64,000 bases of DNA from Ancylostoma caninum (GCA_037903475.1 JBAJFG010000384.1:3549001-3613000); one strand, 5' to 3'. Shown: positions 47,814 through 60,144, counted from the stretch's first letter. Notes: generated by a model from the sequence alone, not told the origin. Numbers and translations are program-made.

Positions 47814-50800
47814 CTAAACGCTAACCTGTCCTCGTGGTCGGAACAACTCGTGTTTCATTAGCTCAAATACATCTGCGCGGTCTTCTTTTTTGTATTGCAG
47901 ACAACGTCGAATGAAATCCTGTGCTACAGGACTCACCTATAAACAAAGAAGTAATTTTTGGTGGACCATTCCTTCATCCATATCAGTGCCATGTCTTCCT
48001 CTGGTGGGTGCAACTTCAAAGGGTCAATTCACCAAATAAATTGTCTATTCAGAACTGCCATTGTCGAGCAGAAGTATGATATAGTTTGCTTCCCCTGCTG
48101 TGCTTTCCTACTCTTTTCCTTATCTTTTTCCCACTACACCTTCGAAAAGAAGTATCTAGATGTTCTGCAAGAATCCTCTATGTGGTGACCCGAAGATTTC
48201 CCATGCGTTATCCAAATGACACAAAATCATGCATAACAAGTATGACGGAAGGACCGTTCCCTTTTATCCGGCCTTTGAATGGGCCATCCGGAACTCTTGA
48301 GAAAGTAAGAAAAAAAAAACATATGTCAGGGGTATTCGAAATCGGAATCCAGCAACTGTTGAATTTTTCTTTTGATGGACACTTTCTGAGCCAGAAAGTA
48401 TGGTTAACGCGTACATGAGCCGGAGCTTAGTATACGTGTGTCTCGACGATGAATAATAGTATGTTGATACGTAATATTAAAGAGTTATTAGTGATTAGAC
48501 TGGTGCACAGTAGGTACCAACCACGGCCCGATGACAGCAAGAGAATATATGTCCGGAAAATTTGAAACGAAAAGAAAATGGAGAGAACCCAACTGCACTG
48601 AAGTAGAATGGGACACAAACAATATAGCAGACTTGAAACAGCAGGAAATAAGGGATTCCCAAAAGAATAACTTCGTGAAGGATTGCATTATAGAGGAATG
48701 ACGAAGCTTCCTTTCTCAAGGCCTAGCACAACTAATTCAGATCAAGATTTTCTTCGAAGATACAGTATAACTTATTTATCCTCGCATAGTTTATGTGTCC
48801 TGTTCTCCTACATACATTCTTGTGATTATTATATTTTGTACGAAAGAGTGCATGGGGAGGTATGATTGACTTTAAGCAGCATACAAAGTTTTGTCGTGGT
48901 GGGCTCGCCCAATAGCGACGACAAGGAATACCCTAAAGCCTCATTATAGGAATTCCATCAAAAGAAAGTTTGAAATCTTCTTGAATCTTGCCAAACCATT
49001 TAATAAGAAGGTAGTCTTCTTAATTAATCGAGGTAGGACCAGCTCACGATTTCCAATAACATGTCCCAATACTCACCTGTGGTTTAGCCGGAAAGTGAAC
49101 TTCGTTAGCCTTCAAAATTGTGTTTTCTTCGAGTATCTTCTGTTGGGTTTGGTCGTTCCCGAATGGCTGGAACATAAACAAAAATATGGATAGTGTGTGA
49201 AGCATAATCTTTTCAGCAATACCTTCTTCCCGTAAATGCACTGATAGAAGATTACTCCAACACTCCATACATCTACTTTGGAACTGATCTTGGGAGGAGC
49301 ATGACTAACGACAAATGTTTCTGGTGGCAAATACCTGAAAAACAAATCCGTAGAAAAACTGGAAACAAAAACAATCACAAAAATCGTACCAGTAAGTGCC
49401 AGCAAACTGTGACGTCAGCTCAATGCTATCATCATCAGATGAACCTTCCATAATTTTTGAGAGACCGAAATCAGTGATTTTAATAGCCCCACACGTTGTT
49501 CCAGACTCTAGCAAGATGTTTGCAGGTTTCAGGTCGTAGTGTATTATCGGCGGTTTCTTCTCGTTCAAATACACCAACGCCGAGACAACCTTAAGCTTGA
49601 TTATTAAGAATGAAAACTTATGGTCAGAAAGGTGTCTACGAGACTAAAAAACTGTACCTGCATGATAATGCTTCGGGCCTCTTTCTCGGATATGCATTTG
49701 TTCTGCTTGAGGTAGAAGTCAAGGTCGTTACCCGTGCAGTACTCAAGGACAGTGCAGAACGAATGATTGTCAATCGTAAAGAGATCGAAAAGCTTCACGA
49801 TGCGACAGTGATCAAGCGTCTTATGAATGTCCTTCTCGCGCATTGCATGTTTCACATAGTTCGCCTTAAAAGCATCATTTAAACGCTTCCTGCTGACAAA
49901 TATATACATAAATTCGCTAACAGTAGAACAAAAATCACTACGATGCACACTGAGCTGAAATGTAGCTACAATGTAATTGAACGAAGGAATTTGTGAATAG
50001 TTTCGCCTTAGAAGAACTATTCGGTGTATTGGCTCGATCAAAAACCTGTTGCCTAGTGAAGATCATACTAAGGAAGGATACAAGGCATTATTGTTGTCCT
50101 TACCTCCTTTTTTTTTTGAAATCTGCGGGTGATCTGACTCTTACATAGGACAACCAAGTAAAAGTCTGTTTCTTCAGCGTGTAAAACACAAAAAAAATTA
50201 ACACGGTGACGAACAAGAATAAAAAATGCAAAACATAACAGAATCATTACATGAAATAGGTACAAAGCAACAGGAGGGTATAAAATCGGATGAATGCTTT
50301 GAATGTATTACCTTCTTCTCCTCCTTCCACTCCTTGTTAACATGGTGAATCTTGCAAGCAACGAAACGGTTCTCCTCAAGATCGAAAGCACGCCATACCT
50401 CACTGCAACATAAAAATGAGCTCTCATTTAGCGAACGATGCGAAGCGCAGGATGAAACCCATTCGGTTACGACTACAATTACACAATTTCCAGCTTTCCG
50501 TTTTCTTTTCCGAAATCTTTATGCCGCATTGTACGTACCTGCATTCATAGTTCTTTATAAATGATTTATCTTTTTCTGAATTACAGGAAAGAGTACTGAA
50601 CTGATAATACAACTCAGCAAAACTTTAAATATCATCAAATTTTTCAAAAGAGATCGCAAAGAATTTCAACTGTGTTGCACGACTGTATTTGAAGGATTTT
50701 TCTGTCTCAATACCACCCTATATACTCGACTGCCCTAGAAACCACCAACAAAGCTATACACACACCAATGCACTACACGAAAGTTGCCTTGAAACTGCGA

Positions 50801-53800
50801 CAGGAGGCAGCCTCCCAGAAAAACTTCAACCCTGAGTAAAAGCACAATTTACCTACGAAAATCCGAATGAATTAATGAAGCTGACGTTCTTAAAATGAAG
50901 GATAAAGGATAAAATGGTCGGCGTTAATCAATCCCGGTTGTTGGTATGTGCCACCGATTCGACTTCATCTGAACATCGTAGAGGTATTGAATGCGAATGT
51001 GCCCTATATACAGTGACTTGCCAGGGAGGGGGAAAGGGGCGCATCTCATGTACCAAGTCAGTGCCTCATCCTCCCAGAATCCTCCGGTACCAGTTCACCG
51101 ACCCCGGAGGGATGGATGGCTTGGTTGACCACAGGCGAGATCGAACCAACGATCTTATGCGCGCGCAGCGAGCTTTTTACCACTGCGCCGCATGCGCCCG
51201 ATGTTCTTGAAATGCCGTTCCTAGAAGCCTGACCACCATATTCACTTGACCACTGTAAGAGTGGTAAAAGCAGAAAGAACCATTTGGCGCAGGAACACCA
51301 TCTTGACCTCTTTTACACTTAATACTTTTATGAGCACATCAGCAATTTTACTTCAGAAGCCCCATCATTGCCAAACAGTTCGTTGGAAGATGGGTAAAAT
51401 AAGTCGTAAAGTCTATATTTGCCACAAGAAGTAAATTCGCAAAAATACAGTTAAAACGCGGCCAATAATTGTTCTCTTCCTTCAGGAAGAATTTGTGCAC
51501 CGCCGTGGTGAGGAGAATGTATAAAAAGATTGCAAGCAGTCAGCACTGCCTCACGAAGTCATGTTTAGATGTGATTATCGCCCCAATGTTCCTGTTTTCT
51601 AATTTTTATCATCTCTGATTTTCAAGAAAAAAGCACGGAACGTATGAAGGGAAATAAGGAAAAGAACCGAAAAATGGATCCCTCGTAGAGCCATCTCTAC
51701 AGAGGAAGCGAATTCGTCACTTTGGATACAAAGCCAACACCGAATGTGATGTCCTCCCGTTTCTTTTCCCTTTTCCTCAATTTCACAATTTTGATCGTTC
51801 TACCTACTGCTGGGGATTTCCAAGCGAGTGAGACAGCAACAACGAGGCATGGAAACAGAAATAGACATGTATGCATGTCTATATGTAAATATTTATAATA
51901 GTCATAAGTTCATTCACACTCAACCAATAGTTCTTTACCTAGAAAAGTTGCGAACGGAATGAATAAGACAGTAAACTCGTTCTAAAGGATGGAACGCGGG
52001 TCCAAAAAAGTGTAATTAAATATTAAGGCTTTCAGCTGCCCCAACGCCATTGAGATCAAAAGTTACCAAAGGTAGAATATTTTCAGTCAGACGCTTAATA
52101 CAGTTTGCAAATAGTTGAATAGTTGAGAGAAACCATTCATATCGTATCACTTTTATTGCATGGGTAAGAAAGAAAAGAACATGTCAATTCTGCTACTGAA
52201 TCTGCCTGTTCCTTATTGTGAAGTAGAATGTTCTAACTACTCATCTGTTTCGATTGAAAAACAGTAACTGGTTACTGCGCAGCACGCGCAGACAAGTGTC
52301 TCGCGCCACGCACATATCGGAGTTATGAAGAGGATATATCGCGCCTCTCCGCCCTCGCCTTCGCGGTCGCACTCATTCCAACCAGTGGACGAAGAGCACC
52401 TATCCGCAATCAATATCCAACGAACGCATCATTGCGAGTCCACACCCAGGAGGCAGGCACACGAACAAACAAACGAAAACAGCGAAGCAAGGCAGCGCCA
52501 ACATCCTTCCATTTTACCACAATCCAACCCAATATGTGTCAAGAGAATCGTAGGGATAACAGTCGCATTGCGGCGCCCCCCACCCCTAGACGCTCCACGA
52601 TGAGAGAGCGCGCCTGATTAAAAATGTCGAGTACATGTGACTCCAACAATGCGCAATCAATACTATCGCGATGCAAGACGGACGTCAACCGAAACAATGC
52701 TGTTCGCACGCCGACATCACAATACTAAAACAACACCATGCCAGCACTAACATAGGACACAAACTTTGAGAAAATTGGATACTGTAATGACATCTAGGTA
52801 GTGCAAATAGTGTCCAGGTATCTATTTTCGGTAACAAGAAGCTGCATAATAAAAAAAGCAGTTTTGAAAGCATCAAATCAATAGTGAGTAAAACACGAAC
52901 ATTAACTAGAAATTCTGAAAAATTACTGGGGTATTTGATGGAAGAAATAATCGGTTGATATACCTGAAGCCTCCTTTTCCAAGCAGAGATAGCAGCAAAT
53001 ACCGCTTATTGAGCATCTCATGATCTTTGTAACGTGAATCCCTTTCGTTGCTGGCTCTCTTCAATTCGCGCAAGTGAAGCTGGCGTTCTCTATCCAGCTT
53101 TTCTTTCTCAGCAAGTACTTCCATTTCCTCCTTCTTCATATGCTCACGTCGAAGCTTATAAATCTCATCCTAAATTTTGAATGAGATGACCATGAGGATG
53201 AATATTCAAGGAATATGCAAGTAACTACATTATGAAACAAAGAGCAAGAGAGTAGTTTCAGGAACTTCCGCTAGTACCAAATGAAGCAATGAATAAAATC
53301 TTCACAGATCCTTTCCAAAAATGCAATGGCCGCACAGATTTCGCTGATTACTTCTCTCTTCCTCATTTTGAGAAAAAAGCAAAGATAACGCTTCCACGTA
53401 CCAGTTCAATATATTCTTGATAGTTGATCTCTTTCGGCTCCTCGGGGCGACGAAACACTGCATCGTCACCCGACGACGTCGACGGCATTGATCCATCAGT
53501 TTGAATCGCTGCTAATTGTGCAGACAAAGAATTTGCCGCCGATCTTCAAGAGGAGACAACTGACTAACATCAGAAGTATCAAATTATCAGACTCGAAGAA
53601 AAAGAAAGCATTGACGCGAAATAGAAGACGAACCGCTTCGGGGTGCTGCCTTCCTTCGCGATTCCGACTGGCTTTCGTTTCTTCAACAAAGCCGAAGCAT
53701 TTGCTATTTCATTCCTTTCGTTGGCAATTTGCTGCAGCTTTTTGTCGAGCTCCTCCTGTGCCCATCCATCAACCTAATGCATAATTGTGAAATATAGTGT

Positions 53801-56081
53801 TGTGAACGTGGAGGAGAACATCCCTATGTGAATGACCTAAAAACGAGAACGTATCTAGAATGACTCACCCAGACTTCTCGGAAGGAGTCACCATGGCGAA
53901 CGAGTTTATACTGACCTATTCGAGGTGTGTTCTCGGTCGTCTGAATAGTGAAAAGTCTGTGCTTTGTGATCGAATGTAGCTGAGCCTCAAGCGAAAAGCA
54001 ACTGAGCACCTTATCTCGTATGGCTTTTCGTTCCATGGTATTCTTCTCAATGAGTATTCTCTTTAGGGCCTCTTTAGCAGACTCGTTCTTTCGTCGCTCA
54101 TTAGCCGTCTGAAAACACTATGAGATGAAGGAAAAAATTTCACAACATTATCAAAAACACACCTTATTCTGCTCTTCAATGAGCTGGTTCCTTAACTCCT
54201 GAATCAAACGATCCCGTTTGGCAATCTCCTCAGGTGGAGCTATACTGACTTCCTAAACATGTACTGCTGAAAGGTCGGAGAGTATAAAACCGGAACTTGG
54301 TAAAATCAAGTGAGCAAAAAAGCAACTGAAAGCATCTTATCATGCACAAGGCAACGAAAAAAATGTCTGGAAATGTGAGAACGGACCTCAAAATCAGTTT
54401 GTGTTTCACAATCAGCTTTCAATCGCACAGGAGGAGGTGCAGGAGGACTTTGATTAGAATTACTGTTCGAATCAGACGAATAGTGAGGGTTTGTTGGCGT
54501 GATTCGGCTCATTGGCGTTGGAGATGTTGTCATCCAACGTTGCTGTAAAAGTTTCATCAGTAAGCTTCTTCTGAAACATAAGATTAATGATCTAATACCC
54601 ACCACACCGGCACCTATACCAGGATTGACGTCATTCAAATAGTTTTCACCATTCGAATTCACCACCATCCGTTTCGGACTTGTTTGGCCCTAAACGATAA
54701 TCAAATCTTTTAGGAAAGTCGAGATCCGATTCCACATACGGAATTGCCATACATACTCTAGTCCTAGATGTAACAACGTTACCCTAATGAAATCCGTTAT
54801 TTTTCTTTCCGACTTCGGTGTTTCGTCGCCGCGACGCCGTTTCCGGACTGACTTTTTCTCTGGCCCAGGTCGATTACATCTGTAACCACTGCTACCTTGC
54901 AACTTATACAAAAAACAACCTGCCCTTTACTTCCACTCTACTTGTGTATCGCAAAGGACAAACAATGGTGAAAACCAATAGAGTTCCGAGAATCAGAAGA
55001 TTACAAATGTGCGCGTAAAGATGCATGGTAGGTGTTTGAAAAGTGGAATGTATAGATGAACAAAAAACGATTTTAAAAAGTAACAGCACAAAAAAAAATT
55101 TGAACAAACGAACCTTCCAGGCGTTCCTTCCGGTTCTCGATCCGAAATTGAACCGGCACTACTCAGATTGCTGCATTCGTTTACAAAAGGTGCCGCAAAA
55201 ACACGCATTTGTCCATCGATACTGTCCTCATTATAAGGTTGTAGAGCTACATCAGTAGGACACAAGTTTGGAATGGATGCCGACCCGTCACCACTAGGCA
55301 AATTCTGCGACTGAAAATTGTGGGCGTAGGAAGAAATTAGAATGAAGAAAAAACAGATATCGTCATGAAAATGATGGTTTGGTTACAATGATGTTTCACA
55401 TCCATCCGCACCTTTTAATCGAATCGAGCTCCAAAAATTTTTGACCAAGATCAAAAACTTCCACCTCAAGCCAATAACTAAATGAAACAACCCCAACAAC
55501 AACGATAGGTGGGAAAGCAGCAAAAAATTAGGTTTCAAATGCTCGTGATTCTGCCTATGAAATGCTGTTTCTCCACAAAAAAATCAGCCAGTTTCAAGAC
55601 AAAAAGAAAGAAGAACCGAGAGGGATAATCAACACTGCGAGAGCAGAAAATGTGCGCCAGACATATGCCAGCTGAGGACGAAACATTCACTTAAAACTAA
55701 TAGCAGTTCTGTGGCTAAGATTGCTAATGCAGCGTAGAGGGAGAACGCGACGCGTCAGTGCAATGAATAAACACAAGGCCGCAAAGAACACATAGTCGAC
55801 AAATCGATTCGAATTAACCTGCAGTGCGAGGGTAAAAAGGCGATAAATTCAGTAGCTATACAAAACGACCAAAAAGCAGCAGATTGGACGAGCAGTAGTT
55901 TTCAATTTGGTCCAAGACTGTTGAAAAAAAAAGATTGATTGAAAATTACCGTTGCAGTAGGAAGTGTCCTCGACGCTCTGGGACCCGTGTTGAATAGCTT
56001 CTGCTCGAGTTGCTGATGATGAAGTTGATCAAATCGCTGCTGCTCACCGAAGTCTAGCGGGTCAGCCATGCTGGTTGTCAT
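47814..56081 (-). CDS. tlk-1: Tousled-like serine/threonine kinase
   Basis: Exons (high to low): 56081-55950, 55310-55114, 54891-54783, 54689-54603, 54542-54387, 54252-54163, 54108-53869, 53773-53593 (donor tentative), 53511-53402, 53169-52964, 50402-50312, 49864-49658, 49589-49390, 49334-49223, 49166-49077, 47936-47814; about 776 residues. The N-terminal half has [20 protein letters not shown], then coiled-coil segments ([40 protein letters not shown]). The kinase domain shows the glycine loop LLGKGGFSEVWRAF, lysine in VACKI, catalytic [29 protein letters not shown] and [23 protein letters not shown] in place of HRD is normal for this family. TLKs phosphorylate the histone chaperone Asf1 and act in chromatin assembly. 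The 3' exon either stops at 47814-47816 after RGQVSV or splices onward at the GT at 47824-47825. The first exon may follow a trans-splice site at 56102. Confidence 0.94.
50905..51205 (-). mobile_element. tRNA-derived SINE (tlk-1 intron)
   Basis: The minus strand starts GGGCGCATGCGGCGCAGTGG with an A-box-like GCGCAGTGGTAAAAAG (about 51174-51190) and a B box GGTTCGATC (51139-51147), spaced as in a tRNA promoter. A unique body follows (CCATCCCTCCGGGGTCGGTG). The end is a simple TTTATCCTTTATCC tail near 50.9 kb. The tail block recurs at 61461-61560. Confidence 0.8.
52270..52640. other. GC-rich segment in the large tlk-1 intron
   Basis: Contains CGCGCAGACAAGTGTCTCGC, a plus-strand ORF at 52325-52603 of low complexity, and AGAGAGCGCGCC. 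It contrasts with the AT-rich intron around it. It could be an internal promoter for a short tlk-1 isoform or a repeat; neither is shown by the sequence. Confidence 0.3.
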
Positions 56082-56112
56082 CTTATCGACTAGTTTACCA
56101 TCTAGAAGAGTG
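56079..56112 (-). promoter_or_regulatory. tlk-1 leader with trans-splice-like acceptor and a four-codon uORF
   Basis: On the minus strand CACTCTTCTAG ends at 56102. The exon would then begin ATGGTAAACTAG (56101-56090), an upstream ORF of three codons and a stop, eight bases before the main ATG at 56081. If the acceptor is used, every tlk-1 mRNA starts with this uORF. Confidence 0.4.
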
Positions 56113-57364
56113 AATAAAGCGGTGGTCAGAATAAGGAACCGCTCACGTGACGCGTCGCAGCAATCAACGAAAATCGGGCACGCCCCGCCTCTCGCCGGAC
56201 TCCACACGAGCCGACAAAAAAGACAACACCAACAACACACGGAAGAATCCCCCCGAAGCCCACAGAACGGCGCAGAAGCCCCGGAAGGGGACGGAACCGA
56301 GTCGCCCAGGGGAACCCGGACGAGGGAAGCAAGTTCAAAAATGCGCAAAAATCAATATGCCACTCTTGTACACATGACATCAAAAAACAGCGGTCGATAC
56401 GCCCGCGCCAGACGCGCGCGCGGCATGCCGCCTGCTTGAGGACCCTGCGCGGACAGGCCTACGGTGGCTAGTGCCTCCCTGGCGGCGCGCCAGCCGCGGC
56501 CCTGTGACCGCGCCCCGCGTTGTTGTGGGCCCTCGGGGGCTCGCCCTCAGAAATGATCTCCTCCTCTGTCAGCTCTTTTCCTTGCCCGTACTGACCAATA
56601 CTGCTGTCTTTATGTGCGTTTGGCACGAACGTCTTCTCTTAGTTCTCAGTTTAGCAGCTGGTTTGCTCTGAGAACCTTCCGAGCAAGCTGCAATCAATGG
56701 AGGTTTGCCCTGTGGCAACTTGCAGACGAGCTTTTGTGTGTGCAAATATTAAGCATTGCTTAACAAACACAATTTACTAGGTTTCCTTCACCTTACTGAT
56801 GAGTGCAAGAGGAGACTTACTCTTACGTTTAATTTTTGTGTAGGATTGATGCACGAAAGGAAAACTGAACGCACAATAATATATGAGAACTCATTATAAA
56901 TTTAGAGTTCAGCTAGTGGAACTGGTCTGGTTTTACCACCACCCTGAGGAGGTAGTTGCTATTAGGGAAGAGCTGAACTACGGTTTCGGAAGTTTGGAAG
57001 TTCCTGATTTTTGGCGTCATGCGAGTCTCTGAGCTCTAGATTTCTGGAGGATCGGCAGTAGTTGAATAAAGCGAACTCATACATTCACTCATATTCCTCC
57101 AACTCCTGACTTCCTGTCCTACACAGTATGGTCTATTAGCTCACAGAAGGCGCCTGATCTGACTTTGTCTGCAATTACGACTTTGCCTGCCGAATACGTC
57201 TGGAAGGATATTTTAGCGAATGGCAGTAGGGAAACATAAAAATGGAAGGAATCACAACATATGCAAATCAAAAAAAGTGCAAAAAATAAATCGATTAGCC
57301 GAAAAGTGATGAAGTCGGAGTTGCGGGCAAAGTCGGATCGGGCGCCTCCTGTGATCTAATAGAC

Positions 57365-57512
57365 TACAGTCTTTCTCAAAAATTCTTGCCTCGCGCTGAA
57401 CCGTCCGTCAGCTTAGCCACGTCACACTACGTATGATAACGCATAGGTGGTGGGGCGCGGCTTAGCAGATGAGCGGTGAAGCATGAGGCAAGTATTTTTC
57501 AGAAGGACTGTA
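57365..57512. mobile_element. 148-bp palindromic MITE, family B, copy 2
   Basis: Starts TACAGTCTTTCTCAAAAATT and ends ACTGTA, with the inverted GAGGCAAG arm before it. Nearly the whole element matches 10415-10562. TA at each end fits a TA target. Confidence 0.8.
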
Positions 57513-58360
57513 TGTACTTCTGTTCATCCCTGGTTGCCGTTGCCGTCTTGTTTTCACCTCGAAGAGTTCTTTATGGAAGAGACGAAATACCCATTTCCGC
57601 CTAGAGGAGTACCCTCGAAGGGCAAATAGATAATATTTCCTTGGAACGGCGTAAACGCCGAATAAAAAGCGTAGCACCATCTCCTACCAGTTACTGCCAT
57701 CCTTCCCTCAAATGCTGCTCAAGCTTTCCTCGAACTGTGGCTACTGTGACAGCATCTGGGAGGAGATACCCCTAAGCTTTTTACTCGACATACCACGCTG
57801 TTCGAACTGAAGCCTTGAGTTATTGCTCTTACATTTCAGACATACCGTTGTCTTTAGGGGGTGGAATTCACGAAACGATAACCAAGCAAACCTGCAAGGG
57901 TTAGCGCTAGCGATTATTGCATAGACTCTGTAACGCTAAGAGACGAAGGAAGTCAAAGTTGATACACTAGCCTGTTTCGTCTAGTTATGCGTTCGTGAAT
58001 TCTAGCCTAGAGGCCTGAACGTGGTTTTCCGTTCTTGTCTGTGATGGAAACCGCTGACCGTCTTCTACATCCTTTGCCCGTTTCTCATTATTATCCCAGA
58101 TCTGCTGTATTCTTCCGAAGACCTAGGGCGGAGAGAAATCAGATCAAAAGAGCGAGAAGCAACTATTCTGCTGAAATTCTTCTTCTGATTTCCAGATTCT
58201 ATGGGACAGGTGGTAAAATACTGGTTCATATTTGGCCGAGGTTTTTCCGCTCCTTCTTGGCTTATCGATTTTGTCATTTGTTTATTTCTTGACGCATGTA
58301 AAACATTCGTCGGCTATCGCATGATAAAAAGGCACGCAGACATCGTATTCGTGGCTGTGG

Positions 58361-58473
58361 AGCGTTACACTTGGGGCGGGGGTGTGTCTAAGCCCTGCGA
58401 TTGCTCAGTCGGAAGAATTGGCCAATGCCAGTAGGGCCCAATCGCACCGCCCTTATCAGGTGTAACGCCCTGC
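58361..58473. mobile_element. Short inverted-repeat element, about 113 bp
   Basis: GAGCGTTACACTTGGGGCGG near the left end pairs with CAGGTGTAACGCCC at the right end. Small MITE or decayed element. Confidence 0.5.
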
Positions 58474-58629
58474 ACCCCTACTCATGATCATCACGCATAT
58501 GCTCGGCCAGGTCTGGGTCATGGTGAGACGAAAAAGGGCGGGTCATGTTTTTGCGATTGGATCCTTCTAGGATTGAGTCAATCACAGAACGTGGCACGCC
58601 TCTTTCCGCTTCATTGTGAACCACAGCCT

Positions 58630-58825
58630 GCTAAGCCACTTCGGATGGAAAGGGAGTTGGGGGGGGCACCCCATAAAAGGTCATAGGCTTCACCATACAG
58701 CCTAAGCCAAAGCACTAGCCTAAGTCTGTGCCTGAGTCTAAGCTAAGCCCGAAGCGAAGTCTTTAAGCCTAAGCTTAAGGCTTAGTCTTGGGCTTCACAG
58801 GAGTCCCCCCCCCCCCCAACTCCAT
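58630..58825. repeat. Repeat with GCCTAA words and G/C runs
   Basis: GGTCATAGGCTTCACC, then irregular copies of GCCTAAG, CTAAGC and GGCTTAG, ending in a 14-base C run. Related in inverse orientation to 15545-15665. GCCTAA is the complement of the nematode telomere unit TTAGGC. Confidence 0.6.
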
Positions 58826-58983
58826 TGCCGGCCAATTCGAACACGCAGCTACAGCAAAGTGGTCTTCCGGAGGTTCCCTACATTTTTTGAAACCCTGCTA
58901 CTCCCGAATAGTATCGTGATCAGCGGATTCGGTTCTCGGTCTAGAGAGTTGTTTCTTGGCAATTTTTTAAAGATAGTCCTATA

Positions 58984-58994
58984 TTTATTTGCAG
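58984..58994 (+). promoter_or_regulatory. 3' splice acceptor abutting the start codon of the 59-kb gene
   Basis: TTTATTTGCAG immediately precedes ATG at 58995. It is the third gene in the window with no space between a splice acceptor and the start codon. Confidence 0.5.
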
Positions 58995-60144
58995 ATGCCC
59001 CGCCCAGGGAGGAAGGCGGACCGGCCTCAAAGTTCGCGAGATCAGCGCCTGCTCGCTTCCATACAGAGTACCCTCCGAGGAGGAGCGCCGCTGCCAAATC
59101 AACACTTACGCAGTGAACGGCCGAGGAAGGTGGTCGAACCAGTTGAGGTACGCATGCAAGCTTGACGGAGTCTTGCTAAATGTTAAAATCAGAACAGTGT
59201 TTACTTGTGAGCTTGTTTACTTGTAGGAATATTTAAAATGTTACAGGAATTGAACGATTTGGACAGTATCATCACGCAGATAACCGATCTCAAAATAAGG
59301 GCGGACCGGTCAGCCTTGCAAATAAGTCAGCCATATTTTTTACTTCATTATGGCTCTTTCTCGGCCTTGTAATAATATAGCTGTCGATCTGACACCAGTT
59401 ATTTTGACGTTTTTCAGAAAGGAACATATCAGCTTGTGGTTTTCTCACTCAGATGGGTGAAGATGAATGGACTGAGATGTGCAAGAGCCTCATCACTGCT
59501 GCCCTCTCTGATGGCGAGACGGATTTCGTTGTTGACTTATTCATTCCACTTATGGGTTGGTCCATGAGGTGTACTTTCGCTCGTTGTGGAAATGATTAAC
59601 TTATTTAGTTGAAATGATCACTGCACCAAAAGCTATTGTTTGCTAGTTTTTGGTAGTATTTACCTTAATCATTGATTTACGCATTATTTAGAATACGATA
59701 TTTTCTGTGAAGTGATGTGTACGGAATTGATGACTCTGTGCTCTGCCTTCGTAATGGACGGGCCGAGTGGTATCGGCAATATCCCAGCTTTTCTTGCTGC
59801 CATACTCTGTGCAAATTGGCCACGCAATATGTCGAAAGTGCGTCATTCTGTACACTTGTTTATACACTTTTTTCTGTTCAGGCTTTTCCAAAATCCATCC
59901 TGTTCGGTCGCACTTTTAATAGAGTTGTTTTTAGGCCATAGACACAATCAATCCCATTCTGTACACTGCTGTTTCTGTTATCAAAGGTTGGCTACTTGTC
60001 CTGGAAGAGGATAACGAGGTGAGCCATTCGAATCGATACTTATTATTTCCTTAAAAAGTTCCACTTACTCAGTATGTAGTAACAAATCATGTTGATGCTT
60101 GGGAAACTTGTGAAGATGATGTTACGAAATTCAGTGGGAAATGA
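58995..60144 (+). CDS. Small protein of unknown function, basic N-terminus and helical C-terminal domain
   Basis: Six exons with GT-AG borders keep one frame for 223 residues: 58995-59147, 59247-59325, 59418-59555, 59692-59837, 59935-60018, 60073-60144. The start codon sits directly after a TTTGCAG acceptor. Residues 1-51 are basic and probably disordered (begins MPRPGRKADRPQSSR). A probable amphipathic helix follows (ELNDLDSIITQITDLKIRAD). Residues about 85-200 look all-helical: EWTEMCKSLITAALSDGETD, CTELMTLCSAFVMDGPSGIG, PAFLAAILCANWPR, INPILYTAVSVIKGWLLVLE. The end is acidic (WETCEDDVTKFSGK). I do not recognise the protein. The helical pairs faintly recall MIF4G/HEAT-type folds, but I see no diagnostic motif. 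The donor at 59555 (ATGG before GTTGGT) was chosen over GTGTAC at 59569 because only it keeps the next exon open. Confidence 0.75.

Larger units (their letters stand above)
56105..58983. other. Divergent intergenic region between tlk-1 and the 59-kb gene
   Basis: 56.15-56.55 kb is very GC-rich, with CpG-dense words such as CCAGACGCGCGCGCGGCATG, a plausible tlk-1 promoter. 57365-57512 is a MITE, 58361-58473 an inverted repeat and 58630-58825 a GCCTAA-rich, C-rich repeat. No further gene. Confidence 0.5.

Noticed and set aside
51120..51205. Functional tRNA gene on the minus strand
   Set aside because: The A and B boxes are present, but the arms do not fold into a proper cloverleaf and the sequence runs on into a repeat body, so it is a SINE head.
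52325..52603. 92-codon ORF in a tlk-1 intron
   Set aside because: Low-complexity Ser/Pro/Gln composition on the opposite strand to the host gene, with no family signature.
56147..56439. ORFs in the GC-rich stretch upstream of tlk-1
   Set aside because: Both strands are open because of base composition. There are no recognisable domains and the position suits a promoter.
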